From Bacillota bacterium (GTDB lineage: Bacteria; Bacillota; Clostridia; Lachnospirales; Lachnospiraceae): a DNA stretch of 40,501 nucleotides. The translations under genes and the position numbers were made by a program. Where the stretch lies: assembly GCA_030526045.1 (NCBI GenBank), contig JAUNDN010000007.1, positions 1 through 40,501 of the forward strand. Reading direction: 5' to 3'. A model generated the notes under the pieces. That model was given only the letters and a program-made list of their open reading frames with translations, was not told the DNA's origin and searched no databases. The first letter of the stretch is position 1; each line of letters begins with the position of its first letter. Positions 17,221 to 26,268 of this stretch are shown here, piece after piece.

Positions 17221-18669
17221 ATGAAAAAGAGATTATTAAGTGTATTGCTCTCTACCGCAATGGTATTAACCATTTTATCCGGTTGCGGCGGAAGCGCAGA
17301 AACAGCAGAAACCGCTCCTGCAGAGGAGAGTGCTCCTGCAGAAACAACTGAGACTGCAGAAGAAACCAAAGAAGAAACTACAGAAACTGCAGAGGCAACA
17401 GAAAGCGCAGAAGGCGATTTGGCTTACACAGGAGAAATCACATATATGCATTTCTCTACTTCTGAAGAAGCTGAAGGCAATGGTGGTTCTGATGCACACA
17501 GAACTATGATTTCTGAGTGGGAAGCAGCTCATCCTGACATTACTCTTACACAGGAAGTACTTGCTAACGGCGATTACAAAACTCAGATTGCTACCTACGC
17601 AGCAGCAGATGATCTTCCGGATGTATTCTTACTTCAGGGTATGAACACAATTTCATGGGTTGAGCAGGGACTTGTATATGACATGACAGATGTAATTAAG
17701 AATTCTCCTTATGCTGATTCTTACAACATGGATTACCTTGTTCCTTTCACAGTAGACAACAAGTACTATGGTTTGCCTATTCTGACAGGTGGTACATGTA
17801 CAGTTATCGTTTACGATGCTGCTCTTTGGAAAGAAGCTGGATTTGATGAATTCCCTACAACTTGGGAGGAGGTTGAGAAGGCTCAGGAATACTTCGATAC
17901 AATCGGTATTAAGGCATTAGGCTTTGGTAACCAGGGACAGTGGAATCTGAACTCTTGCTTCGTTTCCTGCCTTGGATATCAGTACACAGGTACACAGTGG
18001 TTCTCTGACATTCTTGCTGGAACAGGAAATGCTTCCTTTGAAGATCCTGAATTTGTAGCAGCTTTGACAGAAACACAGTACCTCTTCAATGAAGCTGGAA
18101 TCTTCAACGAAGATTTCAATGCTATCACAAATGAAGATGCTAGAGAATATTATATCGCAGGTGATGTAGCTGCATATATCTGCGGTAACTGGGACTGCGA
18201 TTACATCCGCGTAAATGTTGATGAAGAAAAGCTTGCAAATACAAAGTTTGCAGTACTTCCTAAGGCTGCTGATGCTACTAAGTATGAGAAGTTCCAGAAT
18301 ATCGGTCTTGGATACGGCTTCGCAATCAATGCTAAGGTTGCTGAAGATCCTGATAAGTTAGCTGCTTGTATCGATCTTGGATATAAGTTAACTGGTCCTG
18401 AATTCGCTGCTTATGTTGGTGAGAACTATGCACTTGGTGGTTTCTGTGCAGGTGAATTTGACCTCAGCGCATTCTCCCAGTTCCAGCAGGATTTCTACAA
18501 CTTCCAGTATGTTGATAACAAGGGATGTGAAATCTACGACTCTTATGTAGATGGTTCTGTATGGGGTGTACTTAATACAGAAATGCAGGAAATGGTAAAC
18601 GGATCTATCGATCCTGCTACTGTTGCTGCAGATACACAGAAGGCATATGAGGCTTGGTTAGGAAACTAA
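17221..18669 (+). CDS. Sugar ABC transporter substrate-binding lipoprotein (family 1, CUT1)
   Basis: 482 residues with a lipoprotein signal peptide and lipobox LSGC. A Glu/Thr/Ala-rich low-complexity spacer of about 45 residues tethers the binding domain to the membrane. The mature domain has family-1 features: [13 protein letters not shown] at the first strand, [25 protein letters not shown], and [13 protein letters not shown]. It captures a sugar or oligosaccharide outside the cell. The codons are strongly biased (GCT, CTT, GTA, GAA), more than its neighbours, which fits high expression. A terminator-like hairpin after it would lower permease expression relative to the binding protein, as is common in such operons. 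Confidence 0.93.
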   Translation: MKKRLLSVLLSTAMVLTILSGCGGSAETAETAPAEESAPAETTETAEETKEETTETAEATESAEGDLAYTGEITYMHFSTSEEAEGNGGSDAHRTMISEWEAAHPDITLTQEVLANGDYKTQIATYAAADDLPDVFLLQGMNTISWVEQGLVYDMTDVIKNSPYADSYNMDYLVPFTVDNKYYGLPILTGGTCTVIVYDAALWKEAGFDEFPTTWEEVEKAQEYFDTIGIKALGFGNQGQWNLNSCFVSCLGYQYTGTQWFSDILAGTGNASFEDPEFVAALTETQYLFNEAGIFNEDFNAITNEDAREYYIAGDVAAYICGNWDCDYIRVNVDEEKLANTKFAVLPKAADATKYEKFQNIGLGYGFAINAKVAEDPDKLAACIDLGYKLTGPEFAAYVGENYALGGFCAGEFDLSAFSQFQQDFYNFQYVDNKGCEIYDSYVDGSVWGVLNTEMQEMVNGSIDPATVAADTQKAYEAWLGN

Positions 18670-18689
18670 TAGAAAATATGTTTTTCTCT

Positions 18690-18727
18690 TATCGGGGCAG
18701 GGAAGAGTCCTTGCCCCGATATTTTAT
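18690..18727 (+). terminator. Intercistronic hairpin/terminator after the binding-protein gene
   Basis: TATCGGGGCAGGG (18690-18702) pairs with CCTTGCCCCGATA (18709-18721) with one G-U near the loop, followed by TTTTATT. Probably partial termination or 3'-end protection that raises binding-protein output above the permeases. Confidence 0.75.
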
Positions 18728-18753
18728 TCATCTATATGATGGGAGGTTACGCT

Positions 18754-19734
18754 ATGCTTAATGCAATCAGACCCAAAAAAAGAACAGTTATAGCATATTT
18801 GGCAATTCCGGTATTGCTATATATATTTACAGTATTTGTTCCGCTTTTAGCTGCGTTATATTATAGCTTTTTCAATTGGAAGGGCGGTCCCAAAAAAGAA
18901 TTTAATGGCTTAGAAAATTATATGGCGTTATTATCTGATTCGACTTTCTGGGCTTCGTTCAGCCATAATATTTATTTGGTAGTGATATGTATTTTAGGAC
19001 AGATTGGTATTGCCTTTATTCTTGTGCTTCTAATCAATTCTAAATTATCAAGAGCAAAAGCAATACATAGAACATTCGGATTTTTCCCAAGTACCATTTC
19101 AGCGGTATGTATTGGTTTTATCTGGATGATGATTTATGACTATAACAAGGGACTTCTTAACTGGTTCCTTGATACAATAGGACAACATGAGAAGACACAG
19201 GTTTGGCTCAATAACCCTGATCTTGTAATGTTTCTCGTATCGATTCCCCTTATTTGGCAGTATATCGGATACTACATGGTAATTCTTCTTTCAGCAGTTG
19301 GTTCCATTGACACGGAAATTCTGGAATCAGCAGAAATTGACGGTGCTAATGAAATCCAGAAAGCAAGATTTATTACACTGCCGCTTGTTAAAAATACATT
19401 ACTGGTATGTATTACATTGTGTATAGCCGGTAATATGAAGGCATTTGATAACATCCTTGTCATGACAAAGGGCGGTCCCGGATATTCTTCCATGGTTATG
19501 GCATTATATGGATACAAAGTATCTTTTGAACAGAGTAATTTGGGATATGGTGCATGTATTTCTGTCGGAATCTTCGTTCTTTCACTTGCTGTTATCGGAG
19601 GCTCCCAGTTGCTTATGAATTATATTATGAATGATAAATATGATCGGGAAGAAGCTAAACTCCAGAAAAGAATTGAGAAGGAGCGGGTTAAGAAGATGAA
19701 AGAGCGCGCTCGTCTGGAAGGAGGTAAAAGATAA
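18754..19734 (+). CDS. CUT1 sugar ABC permease (MalF/UgpA type)
   Basis: 326 residues from the ATG at 18754, preceded by GGGAGGT at 7 bases; an in-frame ATG six codons earlier has no such site. Six transmembrane helices are expected, starting with YLAIPVLLYIFTVFVPLL. The EAA loop that contacts the ATPase is ESAEIDGANEIQKARFITLPL (about 195-215), in the usual position. The C-terminus is a charged tail rich in Lys/Glu. It overlaps the next permease by one base (TAATG). It forms the channel together with that permease. Confidence 0.92.
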   Translation: MLNAIRPKKRTVIAYLAIPVLLYIFTVFVPLLAALYYSFFNWKGGPKKEFNGLENYMALLSDSTFWASFSHNIYLVVICILGQIGIAFILVLLINSKLSRAKAIHRTFGFFPSTISAVCIGFIWMMIYDYNKGLLNWFLDTIGQHEKTQVWLNNPDLVMFLVSIPLIWQYIGYYMVILLSAVGSIDTEILESAEIDGANEIQKARFITLPLVKNTLLVCITLCIAGNMKAFDNILVMTKGGPGYSSMVMALYGYKVSFEQSNLGYGACISVGIFVLSLAVIGGSQLLMNYIMNDKYDREEAKLQKRIEKERVKKMKERARLEGGKR

Positions 19735-20624
19735 TGGCAAAAGAACAACCTAAAATTCAGGCAGTTAAGCGCCCGGATACAGCAAGTCAGAAGGTAGGAA
19801 AAGGATTATTGGGAATTGTTGTTAACTTTATTCTAATGGCTTTTTCTCTTTCTTGTATTTTCCCTCTGGTTTGGATGCTGTATTCCTCCTTAAAGGTAAA
19901 GCGAGTTTTCAATGCTGATATTATTGGTTTACCAAAGAATCCTACGATTGAAAACTATGTAAAGATCTTGAGCAATAAGGATTATCATCTTGGAGCCTCT
20001 ATGTGGAACTCAGCAAGAACCACGATTCTATCTGTAGCTTTGATTTTATTATTTGCGTTTATCGTAGGATACATACTTGCAAGAATTCCTTTCAAGTTGA
20101 ACAGACCACTGTATGTTATGTTTTTAATGGGTATGTTGATTCCGATTCATTCATTGTTGGTACCTATTTACATTATCTTTTCCAGAACTGGGCTGAGCAA
20201 TCAGTGGTTTACCCTGCTATTCCCGTATGTTGCGTTTAATTTACCGATCTCTCTGTTTTTGGTGGAGGGTTACGTGAAAGGTGTTCCTACTGCAATCGAA
20301 GAAGCAGCAGCTATTGATGGCTCATCCTTCACAAGAACATTGATTACAATCATTCTTCCGATTTGTAAACCGATTCTGATTACAGTTGCTATTATCAATG
20401 TGTTCGGCTGTTGGAATGAGTTCTCCTTTGCCCTTGTATTGATTAAGAGCAGTGCGCTTCAGACTGTTCCTCTTGCGTTAAAGCAGTTTACAGGTCAGTT
20501 TAATGCCGATTATCCTAAGATTATGGCCGCAATGCTCCTCACAATGTCCCCTATCGTTGTTCTGTATTTTTCATTTAGCAAATATATTATCAAGGGTATG
20601 GTTGCCGGAGCTGTTAAGGGTTAA
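19734..20624 (+). CDS. CUT1 sugar ABC permease (MalG/UgpE type)
   Basis: 296 residues, six predicted helices beginning about residue 25 (GIVVNFILMAFSLSCIFPLVW). The EAA loop reads EEAAAIDGSSFTRTLITIILP (about 188-208). The ATG overlaps the stop of the MalF-type gene. No ATPase gene lies in this locus, so an MsmX/MsiK-like ATPase encoded elsewhere probably powers the importer; this is common for CUT1 systems in Firmicutes. A strong hairpin follows. Confidence 0.92.
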   Translation: MAKEQPKIQAVKRPDTASQKVGKGLLGIVVNFILMAFSLSCIFPLVWMLYSSLKVKRVFNADIIGLPKNPTIENYVKILSNKDYHLGASMWNSARTTILSVALILLFAFIVGYILARIPFKLNRPLYVMFLMGMLIPIHSLLVPIYIIFSRTGLSNQWFTLLFPYVAFNLPISLFLVEGYVKGVPTAIEEAAAIDGSSFTRTLITIILPICKPILITVAIINVFGCWNEFSFALVLIKSSALQTVPLALKQFTGQFNADYPKIMAAMLLTMSPIVVLYFSFSKYIIKGMVAGAVKG

Positions 20625-20654
20625 TTTACAGAGTAATATGGATACAACCTTTTT

Positions 20655-20690
20655 GAAGGTCTGGCAGTAATGCCAGACCTTCGTTATTTA
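20655..20690 (+). terminator. Hairpin after the permease pair
   Basis: A perfect 12-bp stem, GAAGGTCTGGCA (20655-20666) and TGCCAGACCTTC (20671-20682), with a GTAA loop, followed by GTTATTTA. The T run is weak, so readthrough into the glycosidase gene is likely; I see no separate promoter before that gene. Confidence 0.65.
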
Positions 20691-20737
20691 ATGGATGTGA
20701 AGCTACTTTGGTAAAAAAGGATACATGGAGGATTATT

Positions 20738-22780
20738 ATGTGGATTCAAGGCAATTATAGGAGAAATCTTCTGGATATGCATATTGATGACTGGAACCCC
20801 GATTTCCTGTCAAAGGTAAACGTAAAAGAGTACGTAGAGGCACTTAATGATGCCGGTGTGCAGGCAGCTATGGTGAAGGGTAAGCCACATACAGGACTTT
20901 GTTATTATCCTACAAAGATTGGCAGGATGCATAAAGGCCTGAATGGTTATGATTATTTTGGCGAGATGATCAAAGAATGTCATGTAAATGGCATTGCGGT
21001 TATTGTGTATTTTACTCAGATTTTTGATAACTGGGCATATGAAGAACATCCCTCATGGCGCGTAGTTACTGCAGAAGGCATGAATATGAGGGAGTATCGT
21101 CATGGTACAGATTTTAAGACAGGACGTTACGGCATTGTTTGTCCCAATAATTTAGAGTATAGAGAATACGTAAAAGCATGCTTGACTGAGATGAATACCA
21201 TGTATGATTTTGAGGGAATGTTCCTGGATATGACCTTTTTCCCTGAAGTATGCTATTGTGACAGCTGTCGAGAACGCTATAGAAAAGAAACCGGCAAAGA
21301 GCTTCCGAGAAGAATAGACTGGCAGGATAAAGATTGGCTTGATTTTGTTTACCGAAGGGATGAATGGATAGCTGACTATGCAAAGTTTGCAACGAATTGT
21401 GTAAAAGCTGTTAAGCCGCATGTGACAATTGAACATCAATTTTCCAGAATAACAGGAAGCTGGATTGATGGAAGCTCTGAAATGCTAACAGAGGCGGTGG
21501 ATTATTCCGGAGGGGATTATTATGGTGGATTTTTGCAGCAAACCTTTATTAACAAATACTATAAGAATGTATCACCGAATCTCCCTTTTGTGTATCATAC
21601 TTCACGCTGCGATCCGGAACTGGCATATCATACAACAACAAAGACAGAGGAAGAACTGCTTTTACATGTAGTGACAGCATTACTTCATAATGGTGCATTT
21701 CTCCTGGTAGATGCGATAAATCCTGATGGAACAATTGTGCCGGAAGTCTATCATGGAATTATGAAGAAGGTATTTGAAAAAACACGACCTTATGAGAAGT
21801 ACATAAGTGGAAATCTGCATCACAATGCTGCAATCTGGTTTGCTTCCCATGCAAAGTTTGATCCTTCCGAAAAAAGCTGCGAGATGATGGATAAGGTATT
21901 CCATCCGGATTATTATATGGATGCTCCTGTAGGGGCAGCTTCTGTTCTTCGTGAGAATAACGTAGCGTTTGAGGTGATTGGAACGAAGAACATCAGACAG
22001 GAGAATGCGGATGTCATGCTTTTGCCTCATGTAGCAAGGATTCGCGACGAGGAAATGGATGAAATTGAAGGATTCCTTGAAAAAGGCGGAAATCTTTACA
22101 TAAGCGGACCTGTTGGAAATGAAAGATTGCAAAAAATACTTGGTATTAAGGTTACAGGCAGAACAGAGCATGAATTTACGTATATGAGCCCCACTGAAGA
22201 AGGAAAGGAAATCCTAAGAGGTTTTACGAGGCTTGCACCGCTTACAATTCCTATGGCACAGGTCAAAGCCGAAATTACGAACAACGAAGGAATGACTGTA
22301 CTTGCCACAAGGACACTTCCATACACCTTGACAGATACGGAAGACTTCGCAGCAATTCATTCCAATCCGCCCGGTATTTATACAGACGAACCGTGTCTTA
22401 TTTTGAAAGATACAGGGAAAAACAAGATTGTTTGGTCTGCAGCACCGATTGAAATGTCAAAACCTTATATGAGCCGACAGGTGTTTTTACGCATCATTCA
22501 AACATTGATAAAGGAACCGGTATTTACTTCCAATGCACCTAAGTTTGTAGAAATACTGGCATGGGAAAAGGATGGTAAGGATTATTTGGCTGTAGTTAAT
22601 GAACAGGAGGAATCCCCGGTTGCACCAATGTATGATATTTCTATTGACGTGAAACAGCCGAAGAAGAAAGCTTATCTTCTGCCTGACGGCGAAGAGCTAA
22701 GAAGTGAAGTGATTGGTAAAGATACTTTGAGAATTCATCTTCCAAAACTGGAAATTTTCCAGATGGTAGAATTGAGATAA
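20738..22780 (+). CDS. Putative glycoside hydrolase, GHL6 plus GH42 trimerisation-like domain
   Basis: 680 residues from the ATG at 20738, which has TGGAGG; the upstream TTG (20708) adds ten residues without a site. The N-terminal half (about 1-330) is a TIM-barrel like hypothetical glycosyl hydrolase 6. It has FEGMFLDMTFFPEVCYCDSC, with Asp164 at a beta-strand end and three Cys at 172, 174 and 177, reminiscent of the zinc Cys cluster in GH42. The middle (about 370-570) resembles the GH42 trimerisation domain (ADVMLLPHVARI, LEKGGNLYISGP). No signal peptide, so it should act in the cytoplasm on imported material. Position between sugar permeases and an epimerase supports a carbohydrate role. 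The substrate is unknown. Confidence 0.75.
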   Translation: MWIQGNYRRNLLDMHIDDWNPDFLSKVNVKEYVEALNDAGVQAAMVKGKPHTGLCYYPTKIGRMHKGLNGYDYFGEMIKECHVNGIAVIVYFTQIFDNWAYEEHPSWRVVTAEGMNMREYRHGTDFKTGRYGIVCPNNLEYREYVKACLTEMNTMYDFEGMFLDMTFFPEVCYCDSCRERYRKETGKELPRRIDWQDKDWLDFVYRRDEWIADYAKFATNCVKAVKPHVTIEHQFSRITGSWIDGSSEMLTEAVDYSGGDYYGGFLQQTFINKYYKNVSPNLPFVYHTSRCDPELAYHTTTKTEEELLLHVVTALLHNGAFLLVDAINPDGTIVPEVYHGIMKKVFEKTRPYEKYISGNLHHNAAIWFASHAKFDPSEKSCEMMDKVFHPDYYMDAPVGAASVLRENNVAFEVIGTKNIRQENADVMLLPHVARIRDEEMDEIEGFLEKGGNLYISGPVGNERLQKILGIKVTGRTEHEFTYMSPTEEGKEILRGFTRLAPLTIPMAQVKAEITNNEGMTVLATRTLPYTLTDTEDFAAIHSNPPGIYTDEPCLILKDTGKNKIVWSAAPIEMSKPYMSRQVFLRIIQTLIKEPVFTSNAPKFVEILAWEKDGKDYLAVVNEQEESPVAPMYDISIDVKQPKKKAYLLPDGEELRSEVIGKDTLRIHLPKLEIFQMVELR

Positions 22781-22793
22781 GGAGGAAATGGAA

Positions 22794-23693
22794 ATGAAAT
22801 ACGGTATTTATTTTGCTTATTGGGAAAAGGAATGGAATGCGGATCAGAAAAGCTATATATCCAGGGTGAAAAAACTGGGCTTTGATGTCCTGGAAATCTC
22901 CTGTGCCATGCTGAAAGAGATCAGCACCCAGGAGCTTATGGAAATGAAGAAGATGGCTGCGGATGCAGGCATTACTCTGACAGCGGGATATGGGCCGGGG
23001 GCGAATGAAAATCTGGCGAGTGCCAATGAGGACGTTGTAAAGAACGCGGTTGCCTTCTATACCGACATTTTAAAGAAGCTGGAAATTCTGGAGATACATA
23101 CCTTGGGTGGCGGGATTTATTCTTACTGGCCGGTGGACTATACCAGACCTATTGATAAGGCTGGAGACTGGGAACGGAGTGTGAAAAATGTCAGAACCGT
23201 AGGAAAGATTGCCGGAGAGTGTGGTGTGGATTACTGTCTTGAAGTATTGAATCGATTCGAAGGCTATCTGCTCAATACCTGTGCGGAATGTAAAGCTTTT
23301 GTGGAACAGGTGGATGTACCCGCGGTAAAAATTATGCTTGACACCTTTCATATGAATATTGAGGAGGACAGCATGGTGGAAGCAATTCTCCTTGCAGGAG
23401 ACAGGTTGGGACATTTCCATGTAGGGGAAAACAACAGACGTCTTCCCGGCAAGGGCGGAATGCCGTGGTATGAGATCGGTAGTGCGCTTCGGGCTATCGG
23501 TTATGATAAAAATATTGTTATGGAGCCCTTTGTCAGAAATGGCGGCGGTGTAGGAAGTGATATTAAGGTGTGGCGTGATTTGAGCAAGGGAGCAACGGAT
23601 GAGATGCTCGACCAGGATGCGGCGGCTTCGGTTGCCTTCCTTAAGTATGTATTCTCAGGACCGAATTCTGATTATGGAAGTGTACTCAAATAA
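22794..23693 (+). CDS. D-psicose/D-tagatose 3-epimerase family sugar epimerase
   Basis: 299 residues from the ATG at 22794, 8 bases after AAGGAGG; the ATG at 22788 is too close to it. It is a TIM barrel highly similar in layout to D-psicose 3-epimerase of Ruminiclostridium cellulolyticum: MKYGIYFAYWE at the start, DYCLEVLNRFE, MLDTFHMNIEEDS, and VMEPFVR. The four metal ligands fall exactly where expected: Glu150, Asp183, His209, Glu244. Known members epimerise C3 of free ketoses, for example D-fructose/D-allulose, D-tagatose/D-sorbose and D-ribulose/D-xylulose. It follows the GHL6 gene by 13 bp and precedes fucI, suggesting it acts on the ketose that FucI makes. Confidence 0.9.
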   Translation: MKYGIYFAYWEKEWNADQKSYISRVKKLGFDVLEISCAMLKEISTQELMEMKKMAADAGITLTAGYGPGANENLASANEDVVKNAVAFYTDILKKLEILEIHTLGGGIYSYWPVDYTRPIDKAGDWERSVKNVRTVGKIAGECGVDYCLEVLNRFEGYLLNTCAECKAFVEQVDVPAVKIMLDTFHMNIEEDSMVEAILLAGDRLGHFHVGENNRRLPGKGGMPWYEIGSALRAIGYDKNIVMEPFVRNGGGVGSDIKVWRDLSKGATDEMLDQDAAASVAFLKYVFSGPNSDYGSVLK

Positions 23694-23745
23694 AGATACA
23701 GACAAAAGAGAGTCTATACAGTGACGAAATGGAGGCTGGGAAAAG

Positions 23746-25515
23746 ATGAAGAACTATCCTGCAATTGGTATCAGACCTATCGTGGATTCCAGAAGAATGG
23801 GAATCCGGGATGCATTAGAGGGAAAGGTTGCAAAGATGGCGGAAAGCGCCGGGAAATTGATAGAAGAAAATGTATTTTATGCAGATGGAACACCCATGAA
23901 GGTGGTGATTTTTCCGGGAAGCATTGCCGGTGGTGAGGAGGCTGCAAGATGTGCCGCCTATTTTGATGAAAGGAATGTGGTAGCGACCTTAAGTGTTACG
24001 CCAAGCTGGTGTTATCCGCTTGAGACGATTGATCTAAACCCTGTAACGATCAAGGCAATCTGGGGATTTAACGGAACGGAGCGACCGGGTGCGGTATATC
24101 TTGCTTCCGCGCTTGCAGCGCACAACCAGATGAAGCGTCCCTGTTATTCTATTTACGGAAGAGACGTACAGGACATGGAGGATGATGAGATTCCCGGAGA
24201 TGTGCAGGAGAAAATACTTCGGTTTGCCAGGTGCGCGGCGGTGGTGGGACAGCTTAAGAACAAATCCTATGTGGGAATCGGAGCAGTTTCCATGGGAATT
24301 ATGGGTTCCTTCCTGGATCCGCTGTTTTACATACAGTATCTTGGTATGCGTCCCGAGTGGGTGGATATGACGGAAATTCTTCGCAGGATGGATCAGGGTA
24401 TTTATGATGAAGAGGAGTTCCAAAGAGCACTTGCCTGGGTTAAGGAAAAATGTAAAGAAGGTCATGATCCCAATCCGGATTCCCGTGCCCATACCAGACA
24501 ACAGAAGGATGCGGAATGGGAGTTTGTTGTTAAGATGACTATAATTATTAAAGATATCATGCAGGGAAATGAAGAGCTTGCTGAGAAGGGATTCGCCGAA
24601 GAAGCCTTAGGAAAAAATGCGTTGTTTGCAGGATTTCAGGGACAACGTATGTGGACGGATTATAAGCCAAATGCTGATTTTACGGAGGCTATTCTCAATT
24701 CTACCTTTGACTGGAATGGAAAGAGAGCACCTTTTGTATTTGCCACGGAAAACGACAATTTAAATGGTCTTGCGATGGTTTTCGGAAATCTGCTTACAGG
24801 AAAAGCCAGCGGATTTTCGGATGTGAGATGTTACTGGAGCCCGGATGCAGTGGAGAGGGTTACGGGCTGGAGACCGGAGGGAGATGCAAAGGACGGATTT
24901 ATTCACTTGATCAATTCCGGTTCTACCTGTCTGGATGCCACCGGGAAGAGCCTTGATGCAAATGGAAATCCTGTGATGAAGCCCTGGTGGGAAATGACGG
25001 ACAGGGATATTGATGCCTGCCTTCAGGCAACGGACTGGTGTCCGGCAGAGCTTTGTCAGTTCCGGGGAGGCGGCTATTCCTCCCACTTTAAGACGGATGC
25101 AAGGATGCCCCTTACCATGGTGAGAGTGAATCTGGTAGAGGGCGTGGGATCGGTTCTGCAGATTGCGGAGGGCTATAGCATTGTGCTTCCTGATGAGGTT
25201 CATAAGAAGCTGGATGAGAGAACGGATCCCACCTGGCCGACTACCTGGTTTGTCCCCAGAATAACCGGGACAGGAGCATTTCAGGATGTATACAGTGTGA
25301 TGGCAAACTGGGGAGCCAATCACGGAGCTTTTATTCACGGACATATCGGTGCCGATCTGATCACGCTGGCATCCATGCTTCGCATTCCTGTAGCAATGCA
25401 CAATGTGGAGGAAGATAAAATCTTCCGTCCCCATGCATGGGGTAGCTTTGGAACACGAGATGCAGAGGCAGCTGATTTTGCGGCATGCAGGGAATACGGT
25501 CCGCTATACCGATAG
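23746..25515 (+). CDS. fucI: L-fucose isomerase (L-fucose/D-arabinose ketol-isomerase)
   Basis: 589 residues; the E. coli enzyme has 591. The metal ligands of the family are all present with a two-residue offset: Glu335 in FATENDNLNGLAM, Asp359 in GFSDVRCYWSP, and His526 in WGANHGAFIHGH. The N-terminus KNYPAIGIRPIVDSRRMGIR is typical. The enzyme converts aldoses with the C2-C4 configuration of L-fucose to ketoses, so L-fucose, D-arabinose, L-galactose and D-altrose are possible substrates. No fuculokinase or fuculose-phosphate aldolase is nearby, which argues against a classical L-fucose pathway here. The next gene, a lacI remnant, starts 14 bases on. Confidence 0.95.
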   Translation: MKNYPAIGIRPIVDSRRMGIRDALEGKVAKMAESAGKLIEENVFYADGTPMKVVIFPGSIAGGEEAARCAAYFDERNVVATLSVTPSWCYPLETIDLNPVTIKAIWGFNGTERPGAVYLASALAAHNQMKRPCYSIYGRDVQDMEDDEIPGDVQEKILRFARCAAVVGQLKNKSYVGIGAVSMGIMGSFLDPLFYIQYLGMRPEWVDMTEILRRMDQGIYDEEEFQRALAWVKEKCKEGHDPNPDSRAHTRQQKDAEWEFVVKMTIIIKDIMQGNEELAEKGFAEEALGKNALFAGFQGQRMWTDYKPNADFTEAILNSTFDWNGKRAPFVFATENDNLNGLAMVFGNLLTGKASGFSDVRCYWSPDAVERVTGWRPEGDAKDGFIHLINSGSTCLDATGKSLDANGNPVMKPWWEMTDRDIDACLQATDWCPAELCQFRGGGYSSHFKTDARMPLTMVRVNLVEGVGSVLQIAEGYSIVLPDEVHKKLDERTDPTWPTTWFVPRITGTGAFQDVYSVMANWGANHGAFIHGHIGADLITLASMLRIPVAMHNVEEDKIFRPHAWGSFGTRDAEAADFAACREYGPLYR

Positions 25516-25529
25516 CAGAGAGGTACCAG

Positions 25530-26127
25530 ATGGAGGATAAGCGGGTAAAGATCTCTGATATTGCACAGGAACTGGGACTCAGCACTGCAACAGTGTCAAA
25601 TGTACTGCATGGGAAACCAGGAAGATATCCGATGAAACGGTCAAAAGAGTACAGGCTCTCTTGGAGGAAAGGCAATATATTCCCAGCATGGCGGGAATCC
25701 TGCTGGCTCAGAATTCCTCCAGAATTATTGGGGTTGTCGTCAATGATCATGAAAAGTATGAAACGCATACGTTAGAGAATGTGTTTATTGTCTCTTCTCT
25801 CAACAGTCTTTCGACAGAGCTCGAGAAAAATGGCCAGTTCATGATGGTAAAGAAAACCACCGATCCGGAAAAAATCATAAAATTTGCTTCCATGTGGAAT
25901 ATGGATGGTCTGGTACTGATCGGGTTCTGTGACCAGGATTATATGTATCTGAGGAGCCATATGCGGATTTCATGTTGATTCCTATGCAAAAACAGGATGT
26001 TGCCATGAGGGCAGAAATTGCTGTTCAAAAGCTGCGGGAATTGAAGGAAAAAAAGGAAATTGAAACGACCGTCATGCTGCCGGTAACATTGATTGAGCGT
26101 GAGAGTACCGGTATTGCTCCAAATTAG
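25530..26127 (+). pseudogene. LacI-family regulator, frameshifted and internally deleted
   Basis: The start MEDKRVKISDIAQELG and LSTATVSNVLHGK is the LacI helix-turn-helix. At about 25613 the frame breaks: GGGAAACC seems to have lost one A, because the other frame gives TRKISDETVKRVQALL and then YIPSMAGILLAQNSSRIIGVVV up to QDYMYLRSHM near 25965. There sequence jumps in a third frame to EEPYADFMLIPMQKQDV and ends with TLIERESTGIAPN, a genuine LacI C-terminus. An intact member has about 335 residues; about 120-130 from the effector-binding core are gone. The truncated DNA-binding piece could bind DNA only poorly. It was probably the local repressor of the sugar operon. Confidence 0.85.
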
Positions 26128-26140
26128 TATTCATCATGAG

Positions 26141-26186
26141 GACGCATTGTTTGTAAGTTATGTACAAACAATGCGTCTTATTTTTG
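26141..26186 (+). terminator. Intrinsic terminator after the lacI pseudogene
   Basis: A perfect 14-bp stem, GACGCATTGTTTGT (26141-26154) and ACAAACAATGCGTC (26164-26177), with a 9-base loop and TTATTTTTG after it. It ends the sugar locus transcript. Confidence 0.9.
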
Positions 26187-26208
26187 TGCTGGGTTATGCG
26201 TTTAACCT

Positions 26209-26237
26209 TTGAATTTATGTAGGGTCCGGGATACAAT
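26209..26237 (+). promoter_or_regulatory. Sigma-A promoter before the MATE pseudogene
   Basis: TTGAAT (26209-26214), 17-base spacer, TACAAT (26232-26237), leaving about 25 bases of leader before the ATG at 26269. It may now serve the downstream ABC-F gene through readthrough. Confidence 0.55.
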
Positions 26238-26268
26238 AAAACTGCAGATATTTTCAGGAGGTATAGCA

